Shown here piece after piece: positions 7,772-14,774 of a stretch of 29,580 bases of DNA. Within the stretch, counting starts at the first letter, position 1, and each line of letters starts with the position of its first letter. Origin of the DNA: Pavlovales sp. CCMP2436 (Eukaryota > Haptophyta > Pavlovophyceae > Pavlovales); NCBI GenBank assembly GCA_026770615.1, contig MU631823.1, positions 43,807-73,386 of the forward strand, read 5' to 3'. The translations under genes were made by a program, and so were the position numbers. Below the pieces are notes generated by a model. The model searched no databases, had not been told where the DNA came from, and was given only the letters and a program-made list of their open reading frames with translations.

Positions 7772-8398
7772 ATGTCGTCCAACTCGACCGACGGTGTCCA
7801 TGAGGAGGTCAACGATATAAGCCTCACGATACCCAAATTCTCGGTGGATGGAGCGCTTGGAAACATTCCGCCTCCCTTGCCAAATCAGCACTCGTTCCTT
7901 TGCTTCACCGGTCCTCCAAGAAGCGGCAAGACAAGTATTTCAGTCGCCCTTCTTACCCAGGTGGAGCCACGTATTTACGCTGGGGTTTTCGATCACGTGC
8001 ACCTTTTCGTCCCACAAACCTCGTTTGCAAGCATGACAGACAGTCCCTTCCAGGGGCACGATAAAGTGTACCACACGCTCAACAAAGATTCACTAGATCA
8101 ATTAAATTCCAAGTTAGATGTGTCGACAAAGAAGAAGCAAAACAGCCTGGTCATTTTTGACGACTTTGCCGCCGAGATGAAGGATACGGAGCTAGCCAAA
8201 ACCCTGGCACGCCTCATTTGCAACCGCCGCCACTTGCGTGTTTCTGTGTGGTTTATAGTGCAGACGTTCCGAGCGATACCTTTAAATTTGAGAAAACTGA
8301 TATCGAGCCTGTTTCTGTTCAGAACGAGCAACAATCGTGAATTGGAGTCTATTAGAGAGGAGCTGTCCCAAAGTGAAAAAACTGTTTTCCTGGCTTGA
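7772..8398 (+). CDS. FtsK/HerA-type genome-packaging ATPase, cut by in-frame TGA
   Basis: This is the motor that translocates viral DNA into the capsid. It has Walker A GPPRSGKT at residues 47-54, Walker B SLVIFDD at 125-131, and a WFIVQTFRAIPLNLRKLISS segment (160-179) with the sensor glutamine. This is the A32-like pattern of PLVs, virophages and Polintons. The open frame ends with TGA at 8396-8398, residue 209, but the same frame continues for 37 codons to TAA at 8510-8512 with typical family C-terminal sequence. The protein has therefore probably lost its last strand. The start is uncertain: codons from 7694 to 7771 in this frame look coding, and an ATG at 7695 is one frame off. Confidence 0.85.
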   Translation: MSSNSTDGVHEEVNDISLTIPKFSVDGALGNIPPPLPNQHSFLCFTGPPRSGKTSISVALLTQVEPRIYAGVFDHVHLFVPQTSFASMTDSPFQGHDKVYHTLNKDSLDQLNSKLDVSTKKKQNSLVIFDDFAAEMKDTELAKTLARLICNRRHLRVSVWFIVQTFRAIPLNLRKLISSLFLFRTSNNRELESIREELSQSEKTVFLA

Positions 8399-8512
8399 TA
8401 TAATCAGGTATTCAACAAAGATGCACCGCCCCACAATTTCATGCTAATCGATGTCGAAAATGGAGAAATATACAACCGATTTGCAAATTATCTTACATCG
8501 GCAAATAAATAA
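8396..8512 (+). pseudogene. Severed C-terminal part of the packaging ATPase
   Basis: After the TGA at 8396-8398 the frame reads YNQVFNKDAPHNFMLIDVEN and goes on to a Tyr/Phe-rich end before TAA at 8510-8512. The pattern 'xPHxFxxIDxExGxIYxxF' is what follows the sensor region in intact relatives. A single base change explains the break. The neighbouring genes use TGA, TAG and TAA as normal terminators. Confidence 0.8.
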
Positions 8513-8534
8513 TAATGTCCGACACAAGCACACA

Positions 8535-9830
8535 ATGACCTACGTAGACGCTCTGAGCCAAGATCGTCTCCTCATACCGACCAACCAAGACCGACGCCCT
8601 CTTTTTACTCACTACCTGCTAAACGGCCTTCCATACAGCGGACCAAAACACCCCGTTTTTTCGCCTAACAAGACTGCAGCGACTTACATGTCCGGCGTTC
8701 GTCATTCGTTGCTATCTGAAAATCTAGTTTACTCAAAATTGCCCGTAGTGGTCGACATAGTCCCCCGCGAAGACCTTCCACGCCTTCCGCGAGAAAGAAA
8801 AGACATTTATAATTCATACAAGGACGCCGGGTTGATAGACACACTGTTAAATAACGCCGGCGGCGAACCGGTACTGAATAGGACCATCATTCCGAGGTCT
8901 ATGATACCTAGAACAACCTTGAGCGGAAGGGAAAGACCCTTCTTAAACACCCGTTCGTCTATGACTGCACCGCGGGGTGCCGTTGCAGGCGGGCCCGATC
9001 AAGTGTTTTTTAGTCCTGTGACGGCCTCAGCAGTAAATCTAGCACCTATCACTCAAAATGCTAGCGGGACGATGCCCTCGAGCGACCTCCCCCAACCACC
9101 GTACGTTTCTACACAGATCCCACAGTCCGCACAAGCTTCACAAGCTCAAGCTCCACAGTCCGCACAAGCCCCGCAAGCTCCACAGACGGCCACTCAGACG
9201 GGTGTGCTTGCCATGGTTCCGAGGCAGGTCCGACGTGAGGGGCGCGGCTTTATTGTAAACCCACCTGTAACGATGGGGAGGTTTATACCGCCACCCACAT
9301 TACCTCAGCGGGTCTTTGCTGGTCCCGCCTTACCACCTGGTTTTATTCGATCCCAGCCCACGCAAGCGACATCCTCGTCACAGCCACCTCGTCTCACTTA
9401 CACACCCCCAACCCCTGCAACTAACACGCCCCCAAATTTCCCGATGGCGGTGTCGGCCGGGCCAGCGCCCCCAACTCGCCGGGTGACTGGTTTCGACTCG
9501 CCTAGTAAATCTTCAGGGTCAAGGTCCGGGTCTTCAAGGCCGGCAGAGGGCGACCGTGTAAATATTAAGCCTTTTATGAAGCGACAGGCGGAAGTGGAGC
9601 GCCTCGGGATCGATTTTTCTAGCGATCAGTATAGAATGATGTGGGAAATGACTGACCAGAGGCGACTGCCCTCGAAGAACGACCTCGACGCGGAGACTCA
9701 AAGGCAGAGGTTGACCACTTACTCAGGCTTGCTGAGACCTATACGGAACCAGTTTGGCGACCTTACTTCCCCAAAAGCTCGAGCTGCAATCTTGGTCGTC
9801 TTCGGGATGCACAAGAGCAACATCCCCTAA
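8535..9830 (+). CDS. Large proline-rich protein of unknown function
   Basis: From the ATG at 8535 this is 431 residues. An earlier in-frame ATG at 8451 would overlap the severed ATPase tail and is less likely. The N-terminal part (MTYVDALSQDRLLIPTNQDR onward) and the C-terminal 90 residues (VNIKPFMKRQAEVERLGIDF onward) look folded. The middle (about residues 180-330) is Pro/Gln/Ala-rich with AQAPQSAQAPQAPQ repeats and is probably disordered. I recognise no domain. Position after the ATPase and before the attachment genes suggests a virion component. The frame is intact. Confidence 0.65.
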   Translation: MTYVDALSQDRLLIPTNQDRRPLFTHYLLNGLPYSGPKHPVFSPNKTAATYMSGVRHSLLSENLVYSKLPVVVDIVPREDLPRLPRERKDIYNSYKDAGLIDTLLNNAGGEPVLNRTIIPRSMIPRTTLSGRERPFLNTRSSMTAPRGAVAGGPDQVFFSPVTASAVNLAPITQNASGTMPSSDLPQPPYVSTQIPQSAQASQAQAPQSAQAPQAPQTATQTGVLAMVPRQVRREGRGFIVNPPVTMGRFIPPPTLPQRVFAGPALPPGFIRSQPTQATSSSQPPRLTYTPPTPATNTPPNFPMAVSAGPAPPTRRVTGFDSPSKSSGSRSGSSRPAEGDRVNIKPFMKRQAEVERLGIDFSSDQYRMMWEMTDQRRLPSKNDLDAETQRQRLTTYSGLLRPIRNQFGDLTSPKARAAILVVFGMHKSNIP

Positions 9831-9925
9831 AAACACCTTAAAAACCACCTTTAAAAACCTCCTAAAAACATTTAAATGATAGGTGATCAAAAAAAAAATA
9901 TAACAAGAACATAACCTAAGCTTTG
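9831..9925 (+). other. A-rich intergenic region with short repeats
   Basis: Imperfect 12-bp units of the type CCTTAAAAACCA fill 9829-9870, then an A-tract (9890-9899) and ATATAACAAGAACATAACC lead to the ATG at 9926. The last string is a weak relative of the viral upstream motif. It probably holds the 3' end of one transcript and the promoter of the next. Confidence 0.5.
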
Positions 9926-10992
9926 ATGGCAAACGTTTTTGGGCAAATTTCAGGCGGAGCAGCGACCTTCCCTTTAACAGTACCGCTTTTGACAAACACG
10001 TCAACCCTGACTCAGCTGAGATTGAGCAGTCTTAACCGCGATGAGCAAAACCAGACGCGCGACCCCGACAAGGTGCTGATTACTCGAATCCGCGCGACCC
10101 CGACAAGGTGCTGGTTACTCGAATCCCGGCGACTGGCACGCCTCTTGTTCTCCCTTTTGACCCAAGTCTTGTTGGTTCACCTATGGCATACGTGGCCGAT
10201 CGGGTGCTCTCGAGCGATCTAGCGACCGCAGCAACCAATTCAATAGAGGTGCAGTTTGCACTTTCACAGGTCTCAGCAATCACAGAAGGGACGATTGTCT
10301 TACTCGGCGACACGCTAAAATTGCAGACAGAAACTTTGCCAAACCCCCAGACATCAACGTTCACAATGAACCTCCGATACGAAGGTGGTGTCGTAGGCGC
10401 GGTCGATTACATTTTAATCGTACTCAGAATACCCCAGCAAAACGTTTTTTATTCCCGTGTTTTCACATGGAATTCTCAAGACAACCCAGCGCAAATAATC
10501 ACAAAATGGAACAACACTATGCGACCATTCTCAAACGGTATTTCCTTTGGTCACCTCTCGCTGACGTACGACTCGGGCACGAGTAAGTTTTCGGGTGTGT
10601 TTGACCAAAGCACCGATTACGGTGCCGCTGAGGGCTTTGGATGGTTTAGTAAAAACGACGGAACGGATCCGGCCAAGGATAATCTTGGTCTCCACCGATC
10701 ACCCTCGGGGGCGAATCCGAATTGGGCGGCCGGTATGACCCCTCGAGCTTTTCCGTTTACTGCGGGTTTCTTGCAGCAAGTGGTAAAGGTCGGTCTCTTT
10801 GTTACAGGGTCGAACGGAGCAACCCCTCGTCAAATGGATTTTGATATCACATCCTATGTTGCCAACAATAGTGCCACCAGTAGTGAAAAATACACAATGA
10901 TTGTCAACCACTCAAACGAGGTCTCGTTTTTTGCCGGTGAAACTGAAATTACTCGTGATGCCGAGGTAGGTGAGTTAGCGACGATTTATTAA
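9926..10992 (+). pseudogene. Attachment/surface-type protein 1, frameshifted by 35-bp duplication
   Basis: The gene starts MANVFGQISGGAATF and would be about 343 residues without the duplication. A 35-bp tandem repeat at 10061-10130 shifts the frame, so the ATG-initiated frame ends at 10222 while the true frame stays open from 10108 to TAA at 10990-10992. The protein is Asn/Thr/Ser-rich and beta-strand-like with no enzyme motif. I do not recognise a domain. Its N-terminal MANV-G motif is shared with the third gene of this cluster, which supports a common role at the virion surface. Confidence 0.65.
10061..10130 (+). repeat. 35-bp tandem duplication inside attachment gene 1
   Basis: GACCCCGACAAGGTGCTG starts at 10061 and again at 10096. 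The two 35-bp units differ at only a few bases (GATTACT versus GGTTACT and the last few positions). Because 35 is not a multiple of three, removing one unit rejoins the open frames on either side. Confidence 0.95.
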
Positions 10993-12091
10993 AAAATATA
11001 CAGACCGGTCATCCGGGTTTGCGGTTCCACAATTTCAGGTGGAGCATACATTGGTGCGATTGTTCCAACTAGATTTCTGAACGTGTTGAGCAATTCATCA
11101 CAAGATATCGTGCTTGATGACTTTGACAAAAAGTCCATTCAATCGTCCAAAACTGGTAATGCATATTTCCAAGGGCTCTACGGGAAAACTGCCAACGGAA
11201 CTACGCTGAACATTGTTAACTCAATCGAAAGAATTGAAGACAAATTGTACGTGCTCCCCGAAAGCATAAATATAGTGAGCTGCACAGCTACGGCTGACTC
11301 GTGGCTTTTAACGACTGACAACGCAGGTGGGGATGTCCAGCTGAACGTGACCTCGGCGTACAACCCTGTTGCCGCAAGGACATTAACGAGAGAGAGTCCA
11401 ACCTTCACGGACAATAACACCATAGAAACTAGTTCAGATTGGAACAGCTCCACAATGTTTACGATAGTGAGCTCGTCGGCTCTCACGGGTGGGTCTGGTC
11501 ACGAGCCCCACCGTGCTTTCAACCGGGATACCAGTACTTTTTGGGCTAGCGGAGCGGGCACGTACAACGTTGGGGGGGCCGGACAGCAATTTATAACCGT
11601 CGTGTACCCCCAAGCGGTCGAGTTGCGATCACACAGGATCAACGCAGGCACCCTTTTAAACAGCGGTACATCGGCTCCCATCCAGTGGTCAATATCGGGT
11701 TCCAACAGTGGTAATCTGTTTACCGTTGTTGACACATTCAGTACCTCAGCGTGGGTCGATAACGTTTCTCAAACGTTCATCATGCACAACCAGACAGCGT
11801 TTTACAAATTCTGGCGAATCACTGTTACACGGGTGACCAGCACCGGGAGCACTACATACGCAATTCTCCCTTCCGTTATTTTCGACACCGGCATTGGTGA
11901 TACACGTTACATGTATTCGCTACCACACCAGCTCGTTTAAAATTTACATAAGGGACGAGAATGGAAGCGCTATGAGCATGATCAACTCGAATTATACCTG
12001 GCCCTTTTACATAATCATTCTCAAGGGATCAGAAATAGTTTGCTCTGGGTTGTATCGTTTATCGACAACTGGCTTTATCAAAGTAAATTAA
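10993..12091 (+). pseudogene. Attachment-type protein 2 with F5/8 type C module; no ATG, frameshifted
   Basis: The frame is open from directly after the TAA of gene 1 to 11940 and contains no ATG before about 11456. An F5/8 type C (discoidin) pattern runs from AFNRDTSTFWASG (about 11515) through PIQWSISGSNSGNLFTVVDT to FYKFWRITVTRV, typical of glycan- or lipid-binding domains. Near 11920-11935 the frame breaks. The C-terminal part continues in the next frame to TAA at 12089-12091, ending SGLYRLSTTGFIKVN, matching the end of the third gene. It is a paralogue of the gene at 12124-13097. The likely role is host-cell attachment. Confidence 0.7.
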
Positions 12092-12123
12092 AAAAAATGT
12101 ATAACAATATCATAAATGGTCTA

Positions 12124-13097
12124 ATGGCAAATGTAGTTGGACGGCTACCCACGGTCTTTGCTAATGAACAGTACGTAAATCTATTGAGCTGCACATCCAC
12201 ATCAAACTCATGGCTAGTAACGACCGACAATACAAGCGGCGAACTGCAGTGCTTCGTTTCACCTTCTTACACCTTAGCCTCGGTCGACGTTTTCACAAAG
12301 GATTCACCAACTTTTATCAACAATATCAGCATACAATCGAGTCAAGACTGGAACAATGCCGACAAATGGCGACTGGTAACCTCCAGTACATTTCAGAATA
12401 ACCCCCTGTTCGCCGCAAATGCCGCTTTTGATAAAAGAGTCGATACTTGGTGGGGGTCATCGGAAGGTACATTTTCAAGTTCAGGGGTGGGGTCACAGCA
12501 CATAACGCTGGAGCATCCTACAGCCGTACGAATGTCCTCATTCCGGTTTGCAGGGTCTACGCGCTATCCGGGTACCACCGCCCCGACGCAGTGGACAATC
12601 CAAGCTTCAAACGATACCAATTTTGTCGTTATCGAGTCATTTTCAAAAAACAACTGGGTTGCAAATCAGTCGGTAGCATTCCCCATAACCGTTTCTCACG
12701 AGCCGTATCGTTTCTTAAGGCTGGCAGTGACGCAGGTAAGTGCAAATGGGACTGATTCTACCTACCTTACTATTCAACCGTTTCTCACGAGCCGTATCGT
12801 TTCTTTAGGCTGGCAGTGACGCAGGTAAGTGCAAATGGGACTGATTCTACCTACCTTACTATTCCTGACCTGACGTTCACGTCAATCAACCCCATTGGAG
12901 TCCATTTGCTGTCGGCCAGGCCTGTTTCTTCCTATGTGTTCGAAATAGTGATGGGCAACGGTGTCGGACGAACGCTTAGTATGATTGGGTCGCCTCTAAT
13001 CGCTTGGGATTTCACGATTATGCTGACGAAGAATGGATGCCTTGTGAACACCGGTCTGTACCGGTTATCCAACACCGGAATAATTAAATTAAGCTAA
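12124..13097 (+). pseudogene. Attachment-type protein 3 with F5/8 type C module, frameshifted by 89-bp duplication
   Basis: The start MANVVGRLPTVF (12124) resembles the start of gene 1. An ATG at 12097 is also in frame. The segment CTSTSNSWLVTTDNTSGELQ aligns with CTATADSWLLTTDNAGGDVQ of gene 2. The F5/8 type C-like core has AFDKRVDTWWGSSEG, PTQWTIQASND and PYRFLRLAVTQV. An 89-bp tandem duplication (12691-12868) shifts the frame, so the first part ends at 12819. The C-terminal part, ending NTGLYRLSNTGIIKLS, lies in another frame to 13097. Without the extra unit it would be about 294 residues. Likely a surface adhesin. Confidence 0.7.
12691..12868 (+). repeat. 89-bp tandem duplication inside attachment gene 3
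   Basis: GTTTCTCACGAGCCGTATCG occurs at 12691 and 12780. The units differ at one visible base, TTCTTAAGG versus TTCTTTAGG. The length is not a multiple of three, and removing one unit rejoins the two open frames. The unit also contains CAG|GTAAGT and TTTAG|G, splice-site-like strings, but excising 12736-12808 does not restore the frame. Confidence 0.95.
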
Positions 13098-13173
13098 AGA
13101 AACTAAAAAAAAAAGTCAAAAAAAAGTCAAAAAAAAAAAAGTTCAAAAAAAAAAAGTTCACCCATAGCACACG
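13098..13173 (+). other. Poly-A-rich spacer before the lipase-like gene
   Basis: Four A-tracts of 8-12 bases are separated by GTC or GTTC, giving a short irregular repeat at about 13105-13160. It ends CCATAGCACACG before the ATG at 13174. There is no sign of the AATATCT-AGTACA element here. Confidence 0.5.
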
Positions 13174-13809
13174 ATGACTGAGAGTCCATTTAAAAGGAAT
13201 TCAGCTGACCTTGCTCGAGCCAGCTACTTACCACTAAACGAAGCAGAAAAGTTCGTGGAGACACTCGGGTTCACACTCGATCGACAACTGTCGCGAGAAG
13301 ATACAATGGTCGTGGTGGACATTCGGGGCCAGCCAACTATTATTCACCGAGGGAGTGTGACACCCCGTGACTGGTTGGTCGACGACGTTTTGATAGCGGC
13401 CGGGTCGAGCCACGAGACGCAAAGGCTCAGGCGAGCTCGTCAGGTTACAGTCGCAGCAGAAGCAAAATACAAAACGAAAAAAAGTAACGCTGTCGGCCAC
13501 ACCCTTGGCGGGCGTCTCGCGGAACTTGCGGGCAGCGGGGGCGAAATAGTCACATTCAATCGTGCGGCTGGGCTGGGGGATTTGGGCCTCGGACGAAATC
13601 AACCGAGCCGAAATGGATCGAGACAGACAAATGTACGCACCAAAATGGACGCTGTTTCGGCCCTTTCTACTCTCAATCGACGCCAAGCTGTAAATCAACC
13701 CCCGACTGTGGTAGTCCGGCAGCGCGACCAAGCGAATAGGTTTCTGCCTGGACCTGTGCGATTCCTTGTAAATGCTGTGAAGGCTCACAGCCTGAAAAAT
13801 TTGAAATGA
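13174..13809 (+). CDS. Lipase-like (alpha/beta hydrolase) PLV protein with altered nucleophile motif
   Basis: This 211-residue protein resembles the short class 3 lipase-like proteins of PLVs and virophages. It has VVVDIRGQPTIIHRGS (47-62), TPRDWLVDDVLIAAG (63-77), a charged helix (RLRRARQVTVAAEAKYK), then NAVGHTLGGRLAEL (105-118). The last is the place of the GHSLGG nucleophile elbow. Here the residue at 110 is threonine (ACC at 13501), one base change from a serine codon. Such enzymes may act on host or endosomal membranes during entry. This copy may be inactive, or the family may be a non-catalytic relative. It is the last gene of the plus-strand block. Confidence 0.7.
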   Translation: MTESPFKRNSADLARASYLPLNEAEKFVETLGFTLDRQLSREDTMVVVDIRGQPTIIHRGSVTPRDWLVDDVLIAAGSSHETQRLRRARQVTVAAEAKYKTKKSNAVGHTLGGRLAELAGSGGEIVTFNRAAGLGDLGLGRNQPSRNGSRQTNVRTKMDAVSALSTLNRRQAVNQPPTVVVRQRDQANRFLPGPVRFLVNAVKAHSLKNLK

Positions 13810-14062
13810 AATCAGGGGCGGCGAACCCGAGCAAAGTAGGGCTGGTTGAGTACCACTTTGGTAGAAGCTTGTGGTGGAGCTTGTGGTCGTGTTTGAGCTT
13901 GTGTTTGAGCTCGTGATTATCGCATTTGAAATCGCACTGCATCGGATAGTTGCTGATAGTTGCTGATAGTTGCTGATATTTAAATCATGATACGTTGCAG
14001 CACCTACTGCTATCGGGAGAAAATGTGGGCTGAGATGACTCGTCAGGGCTTGGGAAGAGGAT
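13810..14062. other. Convergent spacer with short tandem repeats
   Basis: This is the turning point between the plus-strand and minus-strand blocks. It holds a GAGCTTGTG/GTTTGAGCT-type repeat (13864-13914) and the 10-bp array at 13945-13978. No gene is visible. Terminators of both transcripts would be expected here, but no stem-loop stands out. Confidence 0.5.
13945..13978 (+). repeat. 10-bp tandem repeat (GATAGTTGCT)
   Basis: GATAGTTGCT is repeated three times exactly from 13945, with a partial fourth unit. Confidence 0.95.
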
Positions 14063-14347
14063 TTATCTATTGGTGCCTGTAAGTAACAAGTAAAAGGAGG
14101 CATCACAATATAGCCATGAAAGACGGTACACTCGAATAAAGTGGCTGTCTGCACGAAAAAAAAGATTTAGATCATGGGAAAAAGTACCCCTGATCGATGA
14201 CTTGCTTGGTGATCTTTTAACATCGATGAGGCTTAGATTATGGGGCAATCCGATCCTATGCATTTTTTTTATTATATTCGAAAGCTCTGCAAGCTGATTT
14301 TCGTGGATCTGGGGACTCGTAGTTGGATAGGCCACAACGGTAGTCAT
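14063..14347 (-). CDS. Small hypothetical protein
   Basis: An open frame of 94 residues starts MTTVVAYPTTSPQIHENQLA, with the ATG only 14 nt after the stop of the upstream gene at 14361. The N-terminal half, to about IDVKRSPS, looks protein-like. The C-terminal half is less so and may follow a frameshift. No domain is recognised. The spacing is the main support. Confidence 0.35.
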   Translation of the reverse strand: MTTVVAYPTTSPQIHENQLAELSNIIKKMHRIGLPHNLSLIDVKRSPSKSSIRGTFSHDLNLFFRADSHFIRVYRLSWLYCDASFYLLLTGTNR

Positions 14348-14360
14348 TACTAGCTATCTT

Positions 14361-14714
14361 TTAGTGGGGGATATTTTTTTTCTGCTTGAGCTTCATAAGA
14401 CGGAGCAAGACAGGGGGTGTGTCGCACTCGTCGAGGATCTCCTCCTTCTGCTCCTGCTCCTCCATCTCATCGTTGTAATTAACAACTCGCAGGGTTTTCT
14501 CGTCAGCCACGAACCGAACGAATGGAATTATGCTATTTGTTGCTGATTCGATAAGATAGCCCTTTACGAGAAAGGTACCGTCCTCAACTGATTTATGGAA
14601 AAAATCAATGTCGCCAAAATTATAATAACCGAAAAGATCGCTATTCACGTTGCGGCGAGCCTTCCTGTCTGCGTTAATCGACAAAAGATGTTGGAACTGT
14701 GTGTTGATGCACAT
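14361..14714 (-). CDS. Hypothetical protein downstream of the polymerase-helicase
   Basis: This 117-residue protein starts MCINTQFQHLLSINADRKAR. The centre (GYYNFGDIDFFHKSVEDGTF, then LVKGYLIESATNSIIPFVRF) looks like a compact beta-rich domain, and the tail is Glu/Lys-rich. I do not recognise it. A promoter-like motif (AAATATCT-CTGCTAAC-AGTATA) lies upstream at 14728-14748, which supports expression as a viral gene in its own right. It follows the polymerase-helicase gene on the same strand after 60 bp. Confidence 0.6.
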   Translation of the reverse strand: MCINTQFQHLLSINADRKARRNVNSDLFGYYNFGDIDFFHKSVEDGTFLVKGYLIESATNSIIPFVRFVADEKTLRVVNYNDEMEEQEQKEEILDECDTPPVLLRLMKLKQKKNIPH

Positions 14715-14727
14715 TGACTGCTGGTTA

Positions 14728-14748
14728 TACTGTTAGCAGAGATATTTA
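14728..14748 (-). promoter_or_regulatory. Putative PLV promoter element
   Basis: On the minus strand it reads AAATATCTCTGCTAACAGTA followed by TA, 13 nt before the ATG at 14714. It matches the AATATCT box and differs from AGTACA at one base. Confidence 0.6.
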
Positions 14749-14774
14749 TTTGACCTGAACTTAATGCATCCGCC

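Noticed and set aside
12736..12808. A 73-nt intron (CAG|GTAAGT ... TTTCTTTAG|G) in attachment gene 3
   Set aside because: Removing it does not bring the downstream frame into register, whereas removing one 89-bp unit does. The splice-like strings come from the duplicated sequence.
13234..14154. Minus-strand ORF of 306 codons opposite the lipase-like gene
   Set aside because: It lies mostly antisense to a recognised gene, starts in repeats and has no recognisable motif.
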